Source: CAVTHW01 sp963734625
Lineage (GTDB): Bacteria > Acidobacteriota > Terriglobia > Bryobacterales > Bryobacteraceae
Direction: 5' to 3'
DNA length: 64,000 nucleotides
NCBI GenBank assembly: GCA_963734625.1
Contig: CAVTHW010000023.1
Location: 24,789-88,788, forward strand
Under the pieces are notes generated by a model that did not search any database, was not told the DNA's origin, and saw only the letters and a list, made by a program, of their open reading frames with translations. Below, piece by piece: positions 54,352 through 62,257 of the stretch (positions are counted from its first letter, which is position 1; every line of letters starts with the position of its first letter). The position numbers and the translations under genes are program-made.

Positions 54352-55219
54352 CTACTCCGGCGCCGTTTCCGTCGTCTCGATGATTCGCGAGTCGCTCTGG
54401 AACTTGCGGAAGTCGCTGAAGGTGACGTCGATTTCCGCGTTGATTTTCTTCAGCAGGGCCAGGCGCGCGGAGAGCCTCATGTGCACGGACGACGGCAGCC
54501 AGATCTCGCCCTGCACGCGCTTTTGCTCGAACGAAACGCGCGTCCCGGGCTGCAGACGCGCCAGAACCAGTCCGAACGACACGGTCCGGATCACTTCCGC
54601 CTCCACCTTCACCCAGCGGTAATCGCTCTGGGTTATCCAGATCTTCCCGCGGAAGTTGGGCAGCAGCTTGGCGCGCTTGGATCGCGGCCGATAACCCGGT
54701 ATCGGATCCGCCTGGATGGACCAGGTTCGATAGCCATCGACGTCTTCCTCGCCCAGCATCCGGAAGGAGTAGGCATCGGCCACCTCGCGGATCATCGCCG
54801 CCTGCTCCTCGCGCGCCAGCTTTTCCCGGTCTTTCCCCGTAGCCTTCCGGCGCCGCTCCAGCTCCTTGTCGATCTTGCTCCTGCTCCTTGCGCTGCTGAT
54901 CCGCCGTGAGGGGCTTGTCGTTCTTCGCAATCAGGCGGCGGTACGGACTGCCGTAAAGGATAAGGATTTCGTGGGTCTCGCTCTCCACGGATGTCGTCTT
55001 CCCCGACGAATTCAGGCGGCGCTGCTCAGTACGCGCGACGTAAGCGTAGTTCTTGGCTAACTCCAGATCACGCTGATCGAGCTGGGCCGAGCGGAGGACG
55101 ATATCGCGCGGTTCATCGGCGGCCGGCACCGGAGTTCCCGCCAGCGCACACAACAGCGCGGCGAGCAGGACGCTACTTGTGCTGCGTCTCCCAGTCGTAA
55201 TTGATCGACGGATCGTCAT
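54352..55219 (-). CDS. exported hypothetical protein, one frameshift
   Basis: About 289 aa after correction. Signal peptide within SVLLAALLCALAGTPVPAAD; the chosen start ATG 55219 overlaps the rfbC end. Recognisable blocks: LELAKNYAYVARTEQRRLNS, ESETHEILILYGSPYRRLIA, DAYSFRMLGEEDVDGYRTW, FRGKIWITQSDYRWVKVEAE, ending TFSDFRKFQSDSRIIETTET. The style is like outer-membrane lipoprotein-sorting (LolA-like) periplasmic proteins, but I cannot assign a family. The frame changes near 54877 (one extra base in a GCAAG context); without correction the frame runs to 54296 into ilvD. Confidence 0.6.
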
Positions 55220-55718
55220 AGGGGATGCGGCCTTCATCCTTCGGATCGTAGAAGCGGTCCGTGGCGTATACCAGCAGCCCGGGTTCGATCCCAAGGATCT
55301 TGTAGCCGTGGCCGACGCCGCGAGGGATAAGGATCTGCCAGGGCCGCAGCGCTCCAGCGTAGATCGTGTTCTTGAGCCCGAAGGTTCTCGATCCCGGGCG
55401 CAGGTCGACCAGCGCGATTTGAAACAGGCCCATCACGGGCGTGAAGCAATCCGTCTGGCGCCGGTGATAGTGGAATGCCTTGATCGCGCCGGGAAAGTTG
55501 CAGGCGGCCGAAACCTGCGTGCTCTCGGGAGGGAACTCCGCCGGCAGTCCCTGGCCGAGGCGCAGGACCTCGAGGAAGTAGCCGCGGTCGTCCGGCCAGA
55601 GCGCGACGGGCTGGATACGCACGCCCTCGATGAGGTCGCCAGAATCCACCGCGGCGATCGCCTTCCCCACGCCCCGGTCGCATTTTGGCAGGCTGATTTC
55701 CAATTCATCCGCTGGCAT
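55173..55718 (-). CDS. rfbC: dTDP-4-dehydrorhamnose 3,5-epimerase-type cupin
   Basis: 181 aa from ATG 55718 (GGGAG 6 bases upstream; the start overlaps the rfbB end by 14 bases). RmlC-like: IEGVRIQPVALWPDDRGYFL, the active-site HYH region in FPGAIKAFHYHRRQTDCF, VALVDLR-type strand ALVDLRPGSRTFG, and a tail VYATDRFYDPKDEGRIPYDD. Normally epimerises C3/C5 of dTDP-4-dehydro-6-deoxyglucose for dTDP-rhamnose. The KAFHYH block departs from the common LRGLHYQ, so an RmlC-like sugar epimerase with other substrate is possible. Confidence 0.86.
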   Translation of the reverse strand: MPADELEISLPKCDRGVGKAIAAVDSGDLIEGVRIQPVALWPDDRGYFLEVLRLGQGLPAEFPPESTQVSAACNFPGAIKAFHYHRRQTDCFTPVMGLFQIALVDLRPGSRTFGLKNTIYAGALRPWQILIPRGVGHGYKILGIEPGLLVYATDRFYDPKDEGRIPYDDPSINYDWETQHK

Positions 55719-56724
55719 GTTGTCTCCCGTAAACGCGCTCGTAGTAAGTCCGGTATTCGCCGCTGGTGGCGTGCGCAATCCACTCCGGATTCGACCGGTA
55801 CCAGGCGGCCGTCATGCTCAGGCCGTCTTCCAGCGATATCTCCGGCGCCCATCCCAGCTCCCGGCGGACCAGCGCGCAGTCCACCGCATACCGCCGGTCG
55901 TGGCCGAGGCGGTCCGTAACGCTCGTAAGCAGGCTCTCCGGCCGCCCCAGTATCTTCAGCAGCCGCCGCAACAGGTCGACGTTGGTGATCTGGTTGCCCC
56001 CGCCGATGTGATAGGTCGCTCCGGCGCGGCCGCTGTGCAGCACCATGATCAGCGCGCGGCAATTGTCGGCGACGTGAATCCAGTCCCGGACTTGCAGCCC
56101 GTCGCCGTATACCGGAATCGGTTTCCCCTCGATGGCGTTGCCGAGGGCCAGGGGAATCAGCTTCTCGGGGAACTGGTAGGGTCCGTAGTTGTTGCTGGTG
56201 CGGGTGATGACGACATCCATCCCGAAGGTATGGGCCGCCGCTTTGGCCATGTGCTCGGCCGCCGTCTTGCTGGCCGCGTAAGGGCTGCTGGGCGCCAGCG
56301 GCGAATCCTCGCGGAAGTATTCGCCGGGCGGAATGTCGCCGCCCACTTCGTCGGTCGAGATGTGCAGAAACCGCTTCACGCGCTTCTCGCGGGCCGCGTC
56401 CAGAAGCACCTGCGTCCCCAGCACGTTGGTCCGCACGAACTCGGCGGCGCTGAGAATGCTCCGGTCCACGTGCGACTCAGCCGCGAAGTGAACGATTGCG
56501 TCACAGTTCTGGGGCAGGGCCATTCCCACTGCTTCGGAATCGCAGATATCGCCCTTGATCATGCGGTAGCCGGGATGATCCGCCAACGGCGCAAGATTCT
56601 CCAGGTTGCCGGCATAGGTCAGCTTATCGAAGTTGATTACTTGTTCCGCGGGGAAGCGCGCCACCCATTGACGGAGGAATTCGGACCCGATGAAGCCCGC
56701 CCCTCCGGTAACGAAGATTGCCAT
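55705..56724 (-). CDS. rfbB: dTDP-glucose 4,6-dehydratase
   Basis: 339 aa from ATG 56724. Extended SDR: NAD motif VTGGAGFIGSEF at the N-terminus, the catalytic TDEV in LHISTDEVGGD, YAASKTAAEH (Tyr/Lys), TRTSNNYGPYQFPEKLIPL, PVYGDGLQVRDWIHVADNCR and HIGGGNQITNVDLL. It makes dTDP-4-dehydro-6-deoxyglucose; rfbC immediately downstream (14-base overlap) would process it for rhamnose-type glycans. No rfbA or rfbD is in the window. A TAGAAT box near 56764 lies in the shared region with the divergent bacterioferritin gene. Confidence 0.95.
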   Translation of the reverse strand: MAIFVTGGAGFIGSEFLRQWVARFPAEQVINFDKLTYAGNLENLAPLADHPGYRMIKGDICDSEAVGMALPQNCDAIVHFAAESHVDRSILSAAEFVRTNVLGTQVLLDAAREKRVKRFLHISTDEVGGDIPPGEYFREDSPLAPSSPYAASKTAAEHMAKAAAHTFGMDVVITRTSNNYGPYQFPEKLIPLALGNAIEGKPIPVYGDGLQVRDWIHVADNCRALIMVLHSGRAGATYHIGGGNQITNVDLLRRLLKILGRPESLLTSVTDRLGHDRRYAVDCALVRRELGWAPEISLEDGLSMTAAWYRSNPEWIAHATSGEYRTYYERVYGRQHASG

Positions 56725-56813
56725 TCTCTTAGACTTTATCAGAAAGTGCGGATTTCGCGATGGTAGAATAGGGGTTTGTTCGCAGACCACAAAGCCGACA
56801 AGGAGAAGAGACC

Positions 56814-57278
56814 ATGCGCGGAAACGAGACGGTACTGGCACTACTTAACCAGGCCCTGAAGGAAGAACTGACTGCCATCAACCAATACATTGTGCATGCG
56901 GAGATGTGCGATAACTGGGGCTACCCGAAGCTGGGCGGCTATATGAAGAAGCTGTCCATCGACGAAATGAAGCACGCCGAGGCCCTCATCGAGCGGATTC
57001 TCTTTCTGGACGGCACGCCTCGGATGACCGAGACCATGGGCCTGAACATCGGGCCGAACGTCAAAGCCCAGATCGAGAACGACCTGAAACTCGAAATCGC
57101 CGCGGTCGCCATGTACAACAAGTCCGCCAAGAAAGCCGCCGAGTTAGCCGACAACGCGTCCCGCGAGCTTTTCATCAAGCTATTGAAAGATGAAGAGGGA
57201 CACGTCGACTGGGCAGAGACCCAACTCTTCCAGATCAAGGAACTCGGCCTCGAGAACTACCTGGCGCAGCAGTTATAA
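56814..57278 (+). CDS. bfr: bacterioferritin
   Basis: 154 aa. All canonical residues are at the standard numbers: ferroxidase E18, E51, H54, E94, E127, H130; heme ligand M52 (DEMKHAE). This indicates a heme-binding bacterioferritin oxidising and storing iron in a 24-mer. AAGGAG lies 9 bases before the ATG. It is divergent from rfbB and followed by an 88-base gap. Confidence 0.97.
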   Translation: MRGNETVLALLNQALKEELTAINQYIVHAEMCDNWGYPKLGGYMKKLSIDEMKHAEALIERILFLDGTPRMTETMGLNIGPNVKAQIENDLKLEIAAVAMYNKSAKKAAELADNASRELFIKLLKDEEGHVDWAETQLFQIKELGLENYLAQQL

Positions 57279-57366
57279 GTCGGTTGTTTTCAACGCGCTC
57301 ATTTTTCTCTTGAAGCGCAGCGTGATCAGCCGTAGAATCTATGGCAGGAGCTGAAGGAGTGGGGCA

Positions 57367-57762
57367 ATGGAGCATAGCGTTCTGTTTATCTCATCTTCGG
57401 CCGATGACGCCGATACAGTGTCCCAGATGCTGGACGGCATCGCCATCTCCTGCGAGCACGTGTCAACCCTGAACAGGGCGCGCCAGAAGCTCGAAGCCGG
57501 GACCTTTGGGGCTGTGCTCACCGAGGCCCGCCTGGCGGACGGAACTTGGGCCGACGTGGTCAGGCTGGCCGGACAAGCCAAGCGCGGCCCGGCGGTGGTT
57601 GTCGCCGACGAGCTGGCCGACACCCGATTCTGGCTCGATGCGCTCGAGCTGGGCGCCTACGACGTGCTGACCAAGCCATTCTGCCTCGGCGAAGTGCAAC
57701 GGATTTTGGCCAACGCTCTGCACGAACCCCCGCAGCTCGGCAGAACGATGTCTGCGGCATAA
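57367..57762 (+). CDS. stand-alone receiver domain with Glu at the phosphorylation site
   Basis: 131 aa, one receiver (REC) domain without output domain. Acidic pocket ADD (residues 12-14) and conserved Lys in AYDVLTKPF are present, but the phospho-acceptor Asp position is Glu53 (AVLTEARLADG). A phosphomimetic substitution would favour a locked-on form, or the domain may be a pseudo-receiver scaffold. AAGGAG precedes the ATG. Partner unknown; murJ follows 16 bases later, possibly cotranscribed. Confidence 0.85.
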   Translation: MEHSVLFISSSADDADTVSQMLDGIAISCEHVSTLNRARQKLEAGTFGAVLTEARLADGTWADVVRLAGQAKRGPAVVVADELADTRFWLDALELGAYDVLTKPFCLGEVQRILANALHEPPQLGRTMSAA

Positions 57763-57778
57763 TGGTTCTTCCGCCGCT

Positions 57779-59440
57779 GTGCGCAGCGCGGCGACTAGAG
57801 CCATAACCTTGTCGCAGCAAGACAGACTGGTCCGCTCGGCGGGCGTCGTTTCAGCCTCGGTGCTCGTCAGCCGGGTCAGCGGCCTGATCCGCGAAATCCT
57901 GATGGCGCGCCTGTTCGGCGCGGGCCGGGTCTACGACGCCTTCCTGCTAGGCTTCCGCATTCCCAACCTGACGCGCGACCTGTTCGCCGAGGGCGCGCTT
58001 TCGTCGGCCTTCGTCCCCACCTTCACGCAGTACTTGACCACCAAGAGCAAACGCGAGGCGGCGGAGCTGGCCAACCTCGTGGCCAGCGCCGTGATTGTAG
58101 TGGTCGGGGCCCTGTGCATCCTGGGAATGATCTTCGCCCCAGCCCTGGTGTGGCTGCTGGCGCCGGGCTACGCGGCCGTGCCGGGCAAATTCGAACTGGC
58201 CGTTCAGATGACGCGGATCATGTTCCCGTTCCTGCTGCTGGTGGCGCTGGCGGCGCAGGCCATGGGGATGCTGAACGCATGCAACCAGTTCGCCGTCCCG
58301 GCATTCTCCTCCACGTTCTTCAACATCGGGTCGGTCTTGTTCGGCGTCGCGCTGGGATTCTGGGCCGGACCGACACTGGGGTTTTCGAGGATCGAAGGCA
58401 TGGCCTACGGGGTTGTGCTGGGCGGCGCGCTGCAACTGGCCTGGCAGCTTCCCAGCCTCAAGCGCCTGGGCTTCTCATTTCGCTTCCAGGCCGGCTGGTC
58501 GCATCCGGGCTTACAGCAAATTCTGCGCCTGATGGCGCCCGCGATTCTGGGCAACGCCGCCGTCCAGATCAACGTGATGGTCAACACGAATTTCGCTTCC
58601 AGCATCGTTGACCCGGTCACCGGACTAAATGGGCCCGTGAGCTGGCTGTCTTACGCCTTCCGCTTCATGCAGCTCCCGCTGGGGCTGTTCGGGGTCGCCA
58701 TCGCCACCGCCACTCTGCCGGCCATCTCCCGCAGCGCCTCGCTGGGGCAGATCGACGATTTCCGGCGGACACTTTCGAGGTCTCTGGGAATGGTCTTTCT
58801 ACTGACCCTGCCGTCTTCAGTGGGCCTGATGGTGCTGGGCAAGTCGATGATCGGTGCAGTTTACGAGGGTCGCATGTTCCAGGCTTACGACACGCGCCAG
58901 ACGGCGCTGGCCCTCTCCTGCTACGCCGTCGGGCTGGGGGGATACGCGGCCATCAAGGTACTGGCCCCGGCCTTCTACGCTTTGAACGATTCGCGCACGC
59001 CCATGTTGGTCAGCCTGGCCTCGATCCTGGTCAACTACGGGGCGGCGTCGGCGATGGTACGCACCGGCACGCTGGGACACGCGGGCCTGGCCCTGGCGAC
59101 TTCGGTGGTGGCGCTGTCCGGCTTCGCCGCGCTGTTCTGGATTCTGCGCGGCCGCATCGGCGGCATTCACGGCCGGGCGCTCGCCCGCAGCGTGGCGCAA
59201 ATCACTGTCGCCAGTCTGGTGATGGGCGTGGCGCTGGTCCTCTCCAGCCGGGGCATCCAGGTTCTGCTGGGCGCCTCCCGGCTGGCGCGCCTGGCGGATC
59301 TTGCGGTTTCGATTCCCATTGGGGTCGGAGTCTACTACGGCGTCTGCCGGGCGTTGAAGGTGGCCGAGCTCGAAATGGCCGTGCGAGCGCTGGCTCCCGC
59401 CGCTCTGCGCTACATCCCAGGCCAACGTGGTAAAATCTGA
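57779..59440 (+). CDS. murJ: lipid II flippase MurJ
   Basis: 553 aa, about 14 membrane spans. MOP-family landmarks: VSRVSGLIREILMARLFGAG near the N-terminus, DAFLLGFRIPNLTRDLFAEG, ALSSAFVPTF, LNACNQFAVPAFSSTFFNIG and the tail LEMAVRALAP. It flips lipid II for peptidoglycan synthesis. The start is uncertain: GTG 57779 or TTG 57809 (SQQDRLVRSAGVVSASVLVS). A zinc-ribbon coiled-coil gene follows. Confidence 0.94.
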   Translation: MRSAATRAITLSQQDRLVRSAGVVSASVLVSRVSGLIREILMARLFGAGRVYDAFLLGFRIPNLTRDLFAEGALSSAFVPTFTQYLTTKSKREAAELANLVASAVIVVVGALCILGMIFAPALVWLLAPGYAAVPGKFELAVQMTRIMFPFLLLVALAAQAMGMLNACNQFAVPAFSSTFFNIGSVLFGVALGFWAGPTLGFSRIEGMAYGVVLGGALQLAWQLPSLKRLGFSFRFQAGWSHPGLQQILRLMAPAILGNAAVQINVMVNTNFASSIVDPVTGLNGPVSWLSYAFRFMQLPLGLFGVAIATATLPAISRSASLGQIDDFRRTLSRSLGMVFLLTLPSSVGLMVLGKSMIGAVYEGRMFQAYDTRQTALALSCYAVGLGGYAAIKVLAPAFYALNDSRTPMLVSLASILVNYGAASAMVRTGTLGHAGLALATSVVALSGFAALFWILRGRIGGIHGRALARSVAQITVASLVMGVALVLSSRGIQVLLGASRLARLADLAVSIPIGVGVYYGVCRALKVAELEMAVRALAPAALRYIPGQRGKI

Positions 59441-59447
59441 TTGATTG

Positions 59448-60200
59448 ATGTCACCAGAGATCAAGCTGGTCACCCTGCTGCAAGATCTTGACAACCGGAT
59501 CAGAGAAACGCAGAGGGAGATCGCAGCCCTACCTAAGCACGTCGCCGCTATTGAGAAGACCCTCGAATCCCACATCCGCAAGCTCGAAGCCGACCGTGCG
59601 GCGCTGGCCGCCAATCAGCGGGATCGGAAGAAGCACGAGGGGGAAATCCAGGAGCAGGAGCGCAAGATCTCCAAGCTGAAAGAGCAGCTCATGGAGGCCA
59701 GGACCAACGACCAGTACCGGGCCTTTCAGAAGGAGATCGATTACTGCGAGAAGGAGACCCGCCGGGCCGAGGACCGCATCCTGAGCCTGATGGAGGAGTC
59801 CGAACCCCTGGAGCAGAACGTCAAGGCCGCGGAGTCCGATCTGAAGGAAGAGAAGAAGAAGGTGGAGGCCGAGAAGCAGCAGGTGCGCGAGCGCACGGCC
59901 GCGGATCAGAAGGCGCTCGATGAGCTCAACGCGGAACGCCGCGCGGCGGTGCCGAACGTCACCCCCGCGGTCTACAGGGCGTATGAGAGAATCCGGCTGA
60001 AACGCGGAGGCCGGGCTGTGGCCGACGCGACCGACGGGCGCTGCTCGGCATGCCACCTGGCGCTGCGCCCGCAGTTCTACCAGGACCTTCGGGTAAGCGA
60101 CGAGGTGATGTTCTGCGAGAGCTGCGGCCGCATCCTGTACTACAACCCTCCCATCAGCTTCGAAGACGTCGTGGCCGCCCAGCCCAACGCGGCGCATTAG
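59448..60200 (+). CDS. zinc-ribbon coiled-coil protein (CT398-like)
   Basis: 250 aa from ATG 59448. Residues ~5-170 form a long antiparallel coiled coil (LDNRIRETQREIAALPKHVA to KKVEAEKQQVRERTAADQKA). The C-terminus is a C4 zinc ribbon: RCSACHLALRPQ and VMFCESCGRILYY. Family of unknown function, widespread, thought to act in RNA or envelope-related complexes. It starts 7 bases after murJ and ends before the rplU gap. Confidence 0.85.
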   Translation: MSPEIKLVTLLQDLDNRIRETQREIAALPKHVAAIEKTLESHIRKLEADRAALAANQRDRKKHEGEIQEQERKISKLKEQLMEARTNDQYRAFQKEIDYCEKETRRAEDRILSLMEESEPLEQNVKAAESDLKEEKKKVEAEKQQVRERTAADQKALDELNAERRAAVPNVTPAVYRAYERIRLKRGGRAVADATDGRCSACHLALRPQFYQDLRVSDEVMFCESCGRILYYNPPISFEDVVAAQPNAAH

Positions 60201-60209
60201 CCCCGGGTG

Positions 60210-60316
60210 TGCTTGTGGGGCAGCCATTGTTGGCTGCCGCCGGGCTTCGGCCCGGCTTCTTGTGACAGCCCGAAGAAACGCCGGCTCAAGAGCCGGCGGC
60301 AGGGGAGAACACTTTG
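60210..60316 (+). repeat. dispersed intergenic repeat, copy D (interrupted)
   Basis: Same orientation as copy A: starts TGTGGGGCAGCCATT, includes GCCGGGCTTCGGCCCGGC and GAAACGCCGGCTCAAGAGCC. After about 60316 the match stops; about 115 bases later the sequence resumes as GGGTGAAAGCCAGACCCCACG (to about 60457). GGTGGACTGG occurs on both sides of the intervening segment (about 60324 and 60412). Together these fill most of 60201-60604; a TATAAG box near 60515 could serve rplU. Confidence 0.75.
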
Positions 60317-60604
60317 TTTGGGGGTGGACTGGGAGCTGATGCCATTCTCGGGCTTTCGAGTTCGCTGAGACGGCGGGGAGACACGGAGGACACCGAGTAA
60401 GACTCTTTCAGGGTGGACTGGCGCCGAGAGGGCGGGTGAAAGCCAGACCCCACGTTTCGTGTCGCGCACCCATTATCCAGCGAGGGCTGGCATGCGACGC
60501 GTCGATGTTGTAGTATAAGAGTTTACGGCTTCTGAAGTGGACCCGCAGGGTGGTTCGTCCCCTTAGGCAGCTTCAAATAAGATACCCAACAGGCGAGGAT
60601 CGTC

Positions 60605-60916
60605 ATGTACGCAGTGATTGAAACCGGTGGAAAGCAGTACCGCGTCGCTCCGGGCGACACAATTCGGGTGGAGACCCTGGCCGGCGAAGTCGGGTCGGCG
60701 GTCGAGTTCGACAAGGTGTTGCTGGTCAGCAATGACGCCGGGGAAATGCTCACTGGCGCGGCGGCCGGCCACGCCCGCGTCAAGGCGACCATCGCCGGCA
60801 ATGATCGCGGCGACAAGGTCCTGGTGTTCAAGTTCAAGCGCAAGAAACAGGTTCGGCGGACCATCGGGCACCGCCAGAACTACACCAGCGTGAAGGTCGG
60901 CGAGATCCTGGCATAG
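60605..60916 (+). CDS. rplU: ribosomal protein L21
   Basis: 103 aa, typical L21 with YAVIETGGKQYRVAPGDTIRVE and the KFKRKKQVRRTIGHRQNYTS block. It precedes rpmA by 9 bases and obgE after that, the classical rplU-rpmA-obgE order. GAGG precedes the ATG. It binds 23S rRNA in the large subunit. Confidence 0.97.
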   Translation: MYAVIETGGKQYRVAPGDTIRVETLAGEVGSAVEFDKVLLVSNDAGEMLTGAAAGHARVKATIAGNDRGDKVLVFKFKRKKQVRRTIGHRQNYTSVKVGEILA

Positions 60917-60925
60917 GGGTGCGAT

Positions 60926-61183
60926 ATGGCGCATAAAAAAGGTTTAGGCAGTTCCCGAAACGGGCGTGATTCCCAGGCCCAGCGGTTGGGGATAAAGGCT
61001 TTCGGGGGGCAGTTTGTGCCCGGCGGTTCCATCCTGGTGAGGCAGCGCGGCACGTGCTATAAGCCCGGCGACAACGTCGGCATTGGCAAGGACGACACGC
61101 TCTTCGCCAAAGTGACCGGGACGGTGGTCTTCCGCAATCGCGGCCGCTTGGGCAAGTTCATCGGTATCGCTCCCGCCGAATAG
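60926..61183 (+). CDS. rpmA: ribosomal protein L27
   Basis: 85 aa. Starts MAHKKGLGSSRNGRDSQAQR, with FVPGGSILVRQRGTCYKPGD and an RNRGRLGKFIGIAP tail, all L27. No N-terminal cleavable extension as in Firmicutes. Second gene of the rplU operon. Confidence 0.97.
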   Translation: MAHKKGLGSSRNGRDSQAQRLGIKAFGGQFVPGGSILVRQRGTCYKPGDNVGIGKDDTLFAKVTGTVVFRNRGRLGKFIGIAPAE

Positions 61184-61238
61184 GGGTTCCTGGCCGGGCG
61201 GCGACGAACCGGGTGCGGCCCGCCAAGTTCCCTCTCCC

Positions 61239-62249
61239 ATGTTCATCGACGAAGTCAAGATTCGAGTTAAGGCCGGCGACGGCGGAAACGGCTGCATGGC
61301 CTTTCGCCGGGAGAAGTTTGTCCCCAGAGGCGGGCCCAGCGGGGGCGACGGCGGCCATGGCGGCGACGTCACGCTCATCTCCAGCGAGCACTACAACACG
61401 CTCCTGCATTTCCGGTTCAATCCGGAGCACGAAGCGCAGCGGGGCCGCCACGGCGAGGGCAGTAACCGCACCGGCCACGACGGCGTTTCGATCGAGGTTC
61501 CGGTCCCGGTGGGCACGGTGGTCTACGACGCCGCGACCGGCGAGGTGCTCCACGACTTCACAGCTCCCGGCGACCGCTTTCTGGCCGCGCGCGGCGGGCG
61601 TGGCGGCCGGGGCAACGCCCGCTTCGCCACTTCCACGCACCAGGCCCCGCGCGAGCACGAGCCCGGCAAGCCCGGCGAGGAACGCTCGCTGCGCCTGGAA
61701 CTGAAGCTGCTCGCCGACGTCGGCCTGGCCGGCTTTCCGAACTCCGGCAAGTCCACGCTGATTTCCCGCATCTCCGCCGCGCGGCCCAAGATCGCCGATT
61801 ATCCCTTCACCACGCTCGAACCCCAGCTCGGCATCGTGAGACTGAGCGGCGACAAATCTATCGCCGTCGCCGACATCCCCGGCCTGATCGAGGGCGCGCA
61901 CCTGGGCCACGGGCTGGGCATCCGGTTTCTGAAGCACATCGAGAGGACCAAGCTGCTGGTCCACCTGGTGGATGTCTCGGAAGGGAGCGGACGGGATCCG
62001 GTGCATGATTTCGAGGTTGTCATGACGGAACTGGCCAGTTTCAGCGAAGCTCTGGCCGCCAAGCCCATGCTGGTGGTGGCGACCAAGATGGACGTGGCGC
62101 AAGACCCGGCGCGCGTCCAGTCGCTGCGGGACCTGGCCGCGAAGCGCGGACTTCCTTTCCATACCATCTCCAGCGTGACAGGGGAAGGGATCGAACGGCT
62201 GAAGGAAGCCATGGGCGCCGCCGTTCTCAAACCGGCCGACGCAAGCTGA
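61239..62249 (+). CDS. obgE: Obg-family GTPase
   Basis: 336 aa. Obg N-domain with glycine-rich FVPRGGPSGGDGGHGGDVTL and RGGRGGRGNARFATSTHQAP, then a G domain: G1 GFPNSGKSTLISRI, G3 DIPGLIEGAH, G4 TKMD, G5 ISSVTG. It assists 50S assembly and stress response. No purine-rich ribosome site is seen before this ATG (upstream is CCAAGTTCCCTCTCCC), so translation may rely on the preceding genes. Its stop converges on the penicillin-binding protein gene. Confidence 0.96.
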   Translation: MFIDEVKIRVKAGDGGNGCMAFRREKFVPRGGPSGGDGGHGGDVTLISSEHYNTLLHFRFNPEHEAQRGRHGEGSNRTGHDGVSIEVPVPVGTVVYDAATGEVLHDFTAPGDRFLAARGGRGGRGNARFATSTHQAPREHEPGKPGEERSLRLELKLLADVGLAGFPNSGKSTLISRISAARPKIADYPFTTLEPQLGIVRLSGDKSIAVADIPGLIEGAHLGHGLGIRFLKHIERTKLLVHLVDVSEGSGRDPVHDFEVVMTELASFSEALAAKPMLVVATKMDVAQDPARVQSLRDLAAKRGLPFHTISSVTGEGIERLKEAMGAAVLKPADAS

Positions 62250-62257
62250 AGCTTGCG
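62240..62257. terminator. short inverted repeat between convergent ends
   Basis: CGCAAGCT and AGCTTGCG, 8 bp each with a 2-base gap, span the obgE stop codon and end at the penicillin-binding protein stop. With such a tight loop and no T run, a terminator role is only possible. Confidence 0.35.
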
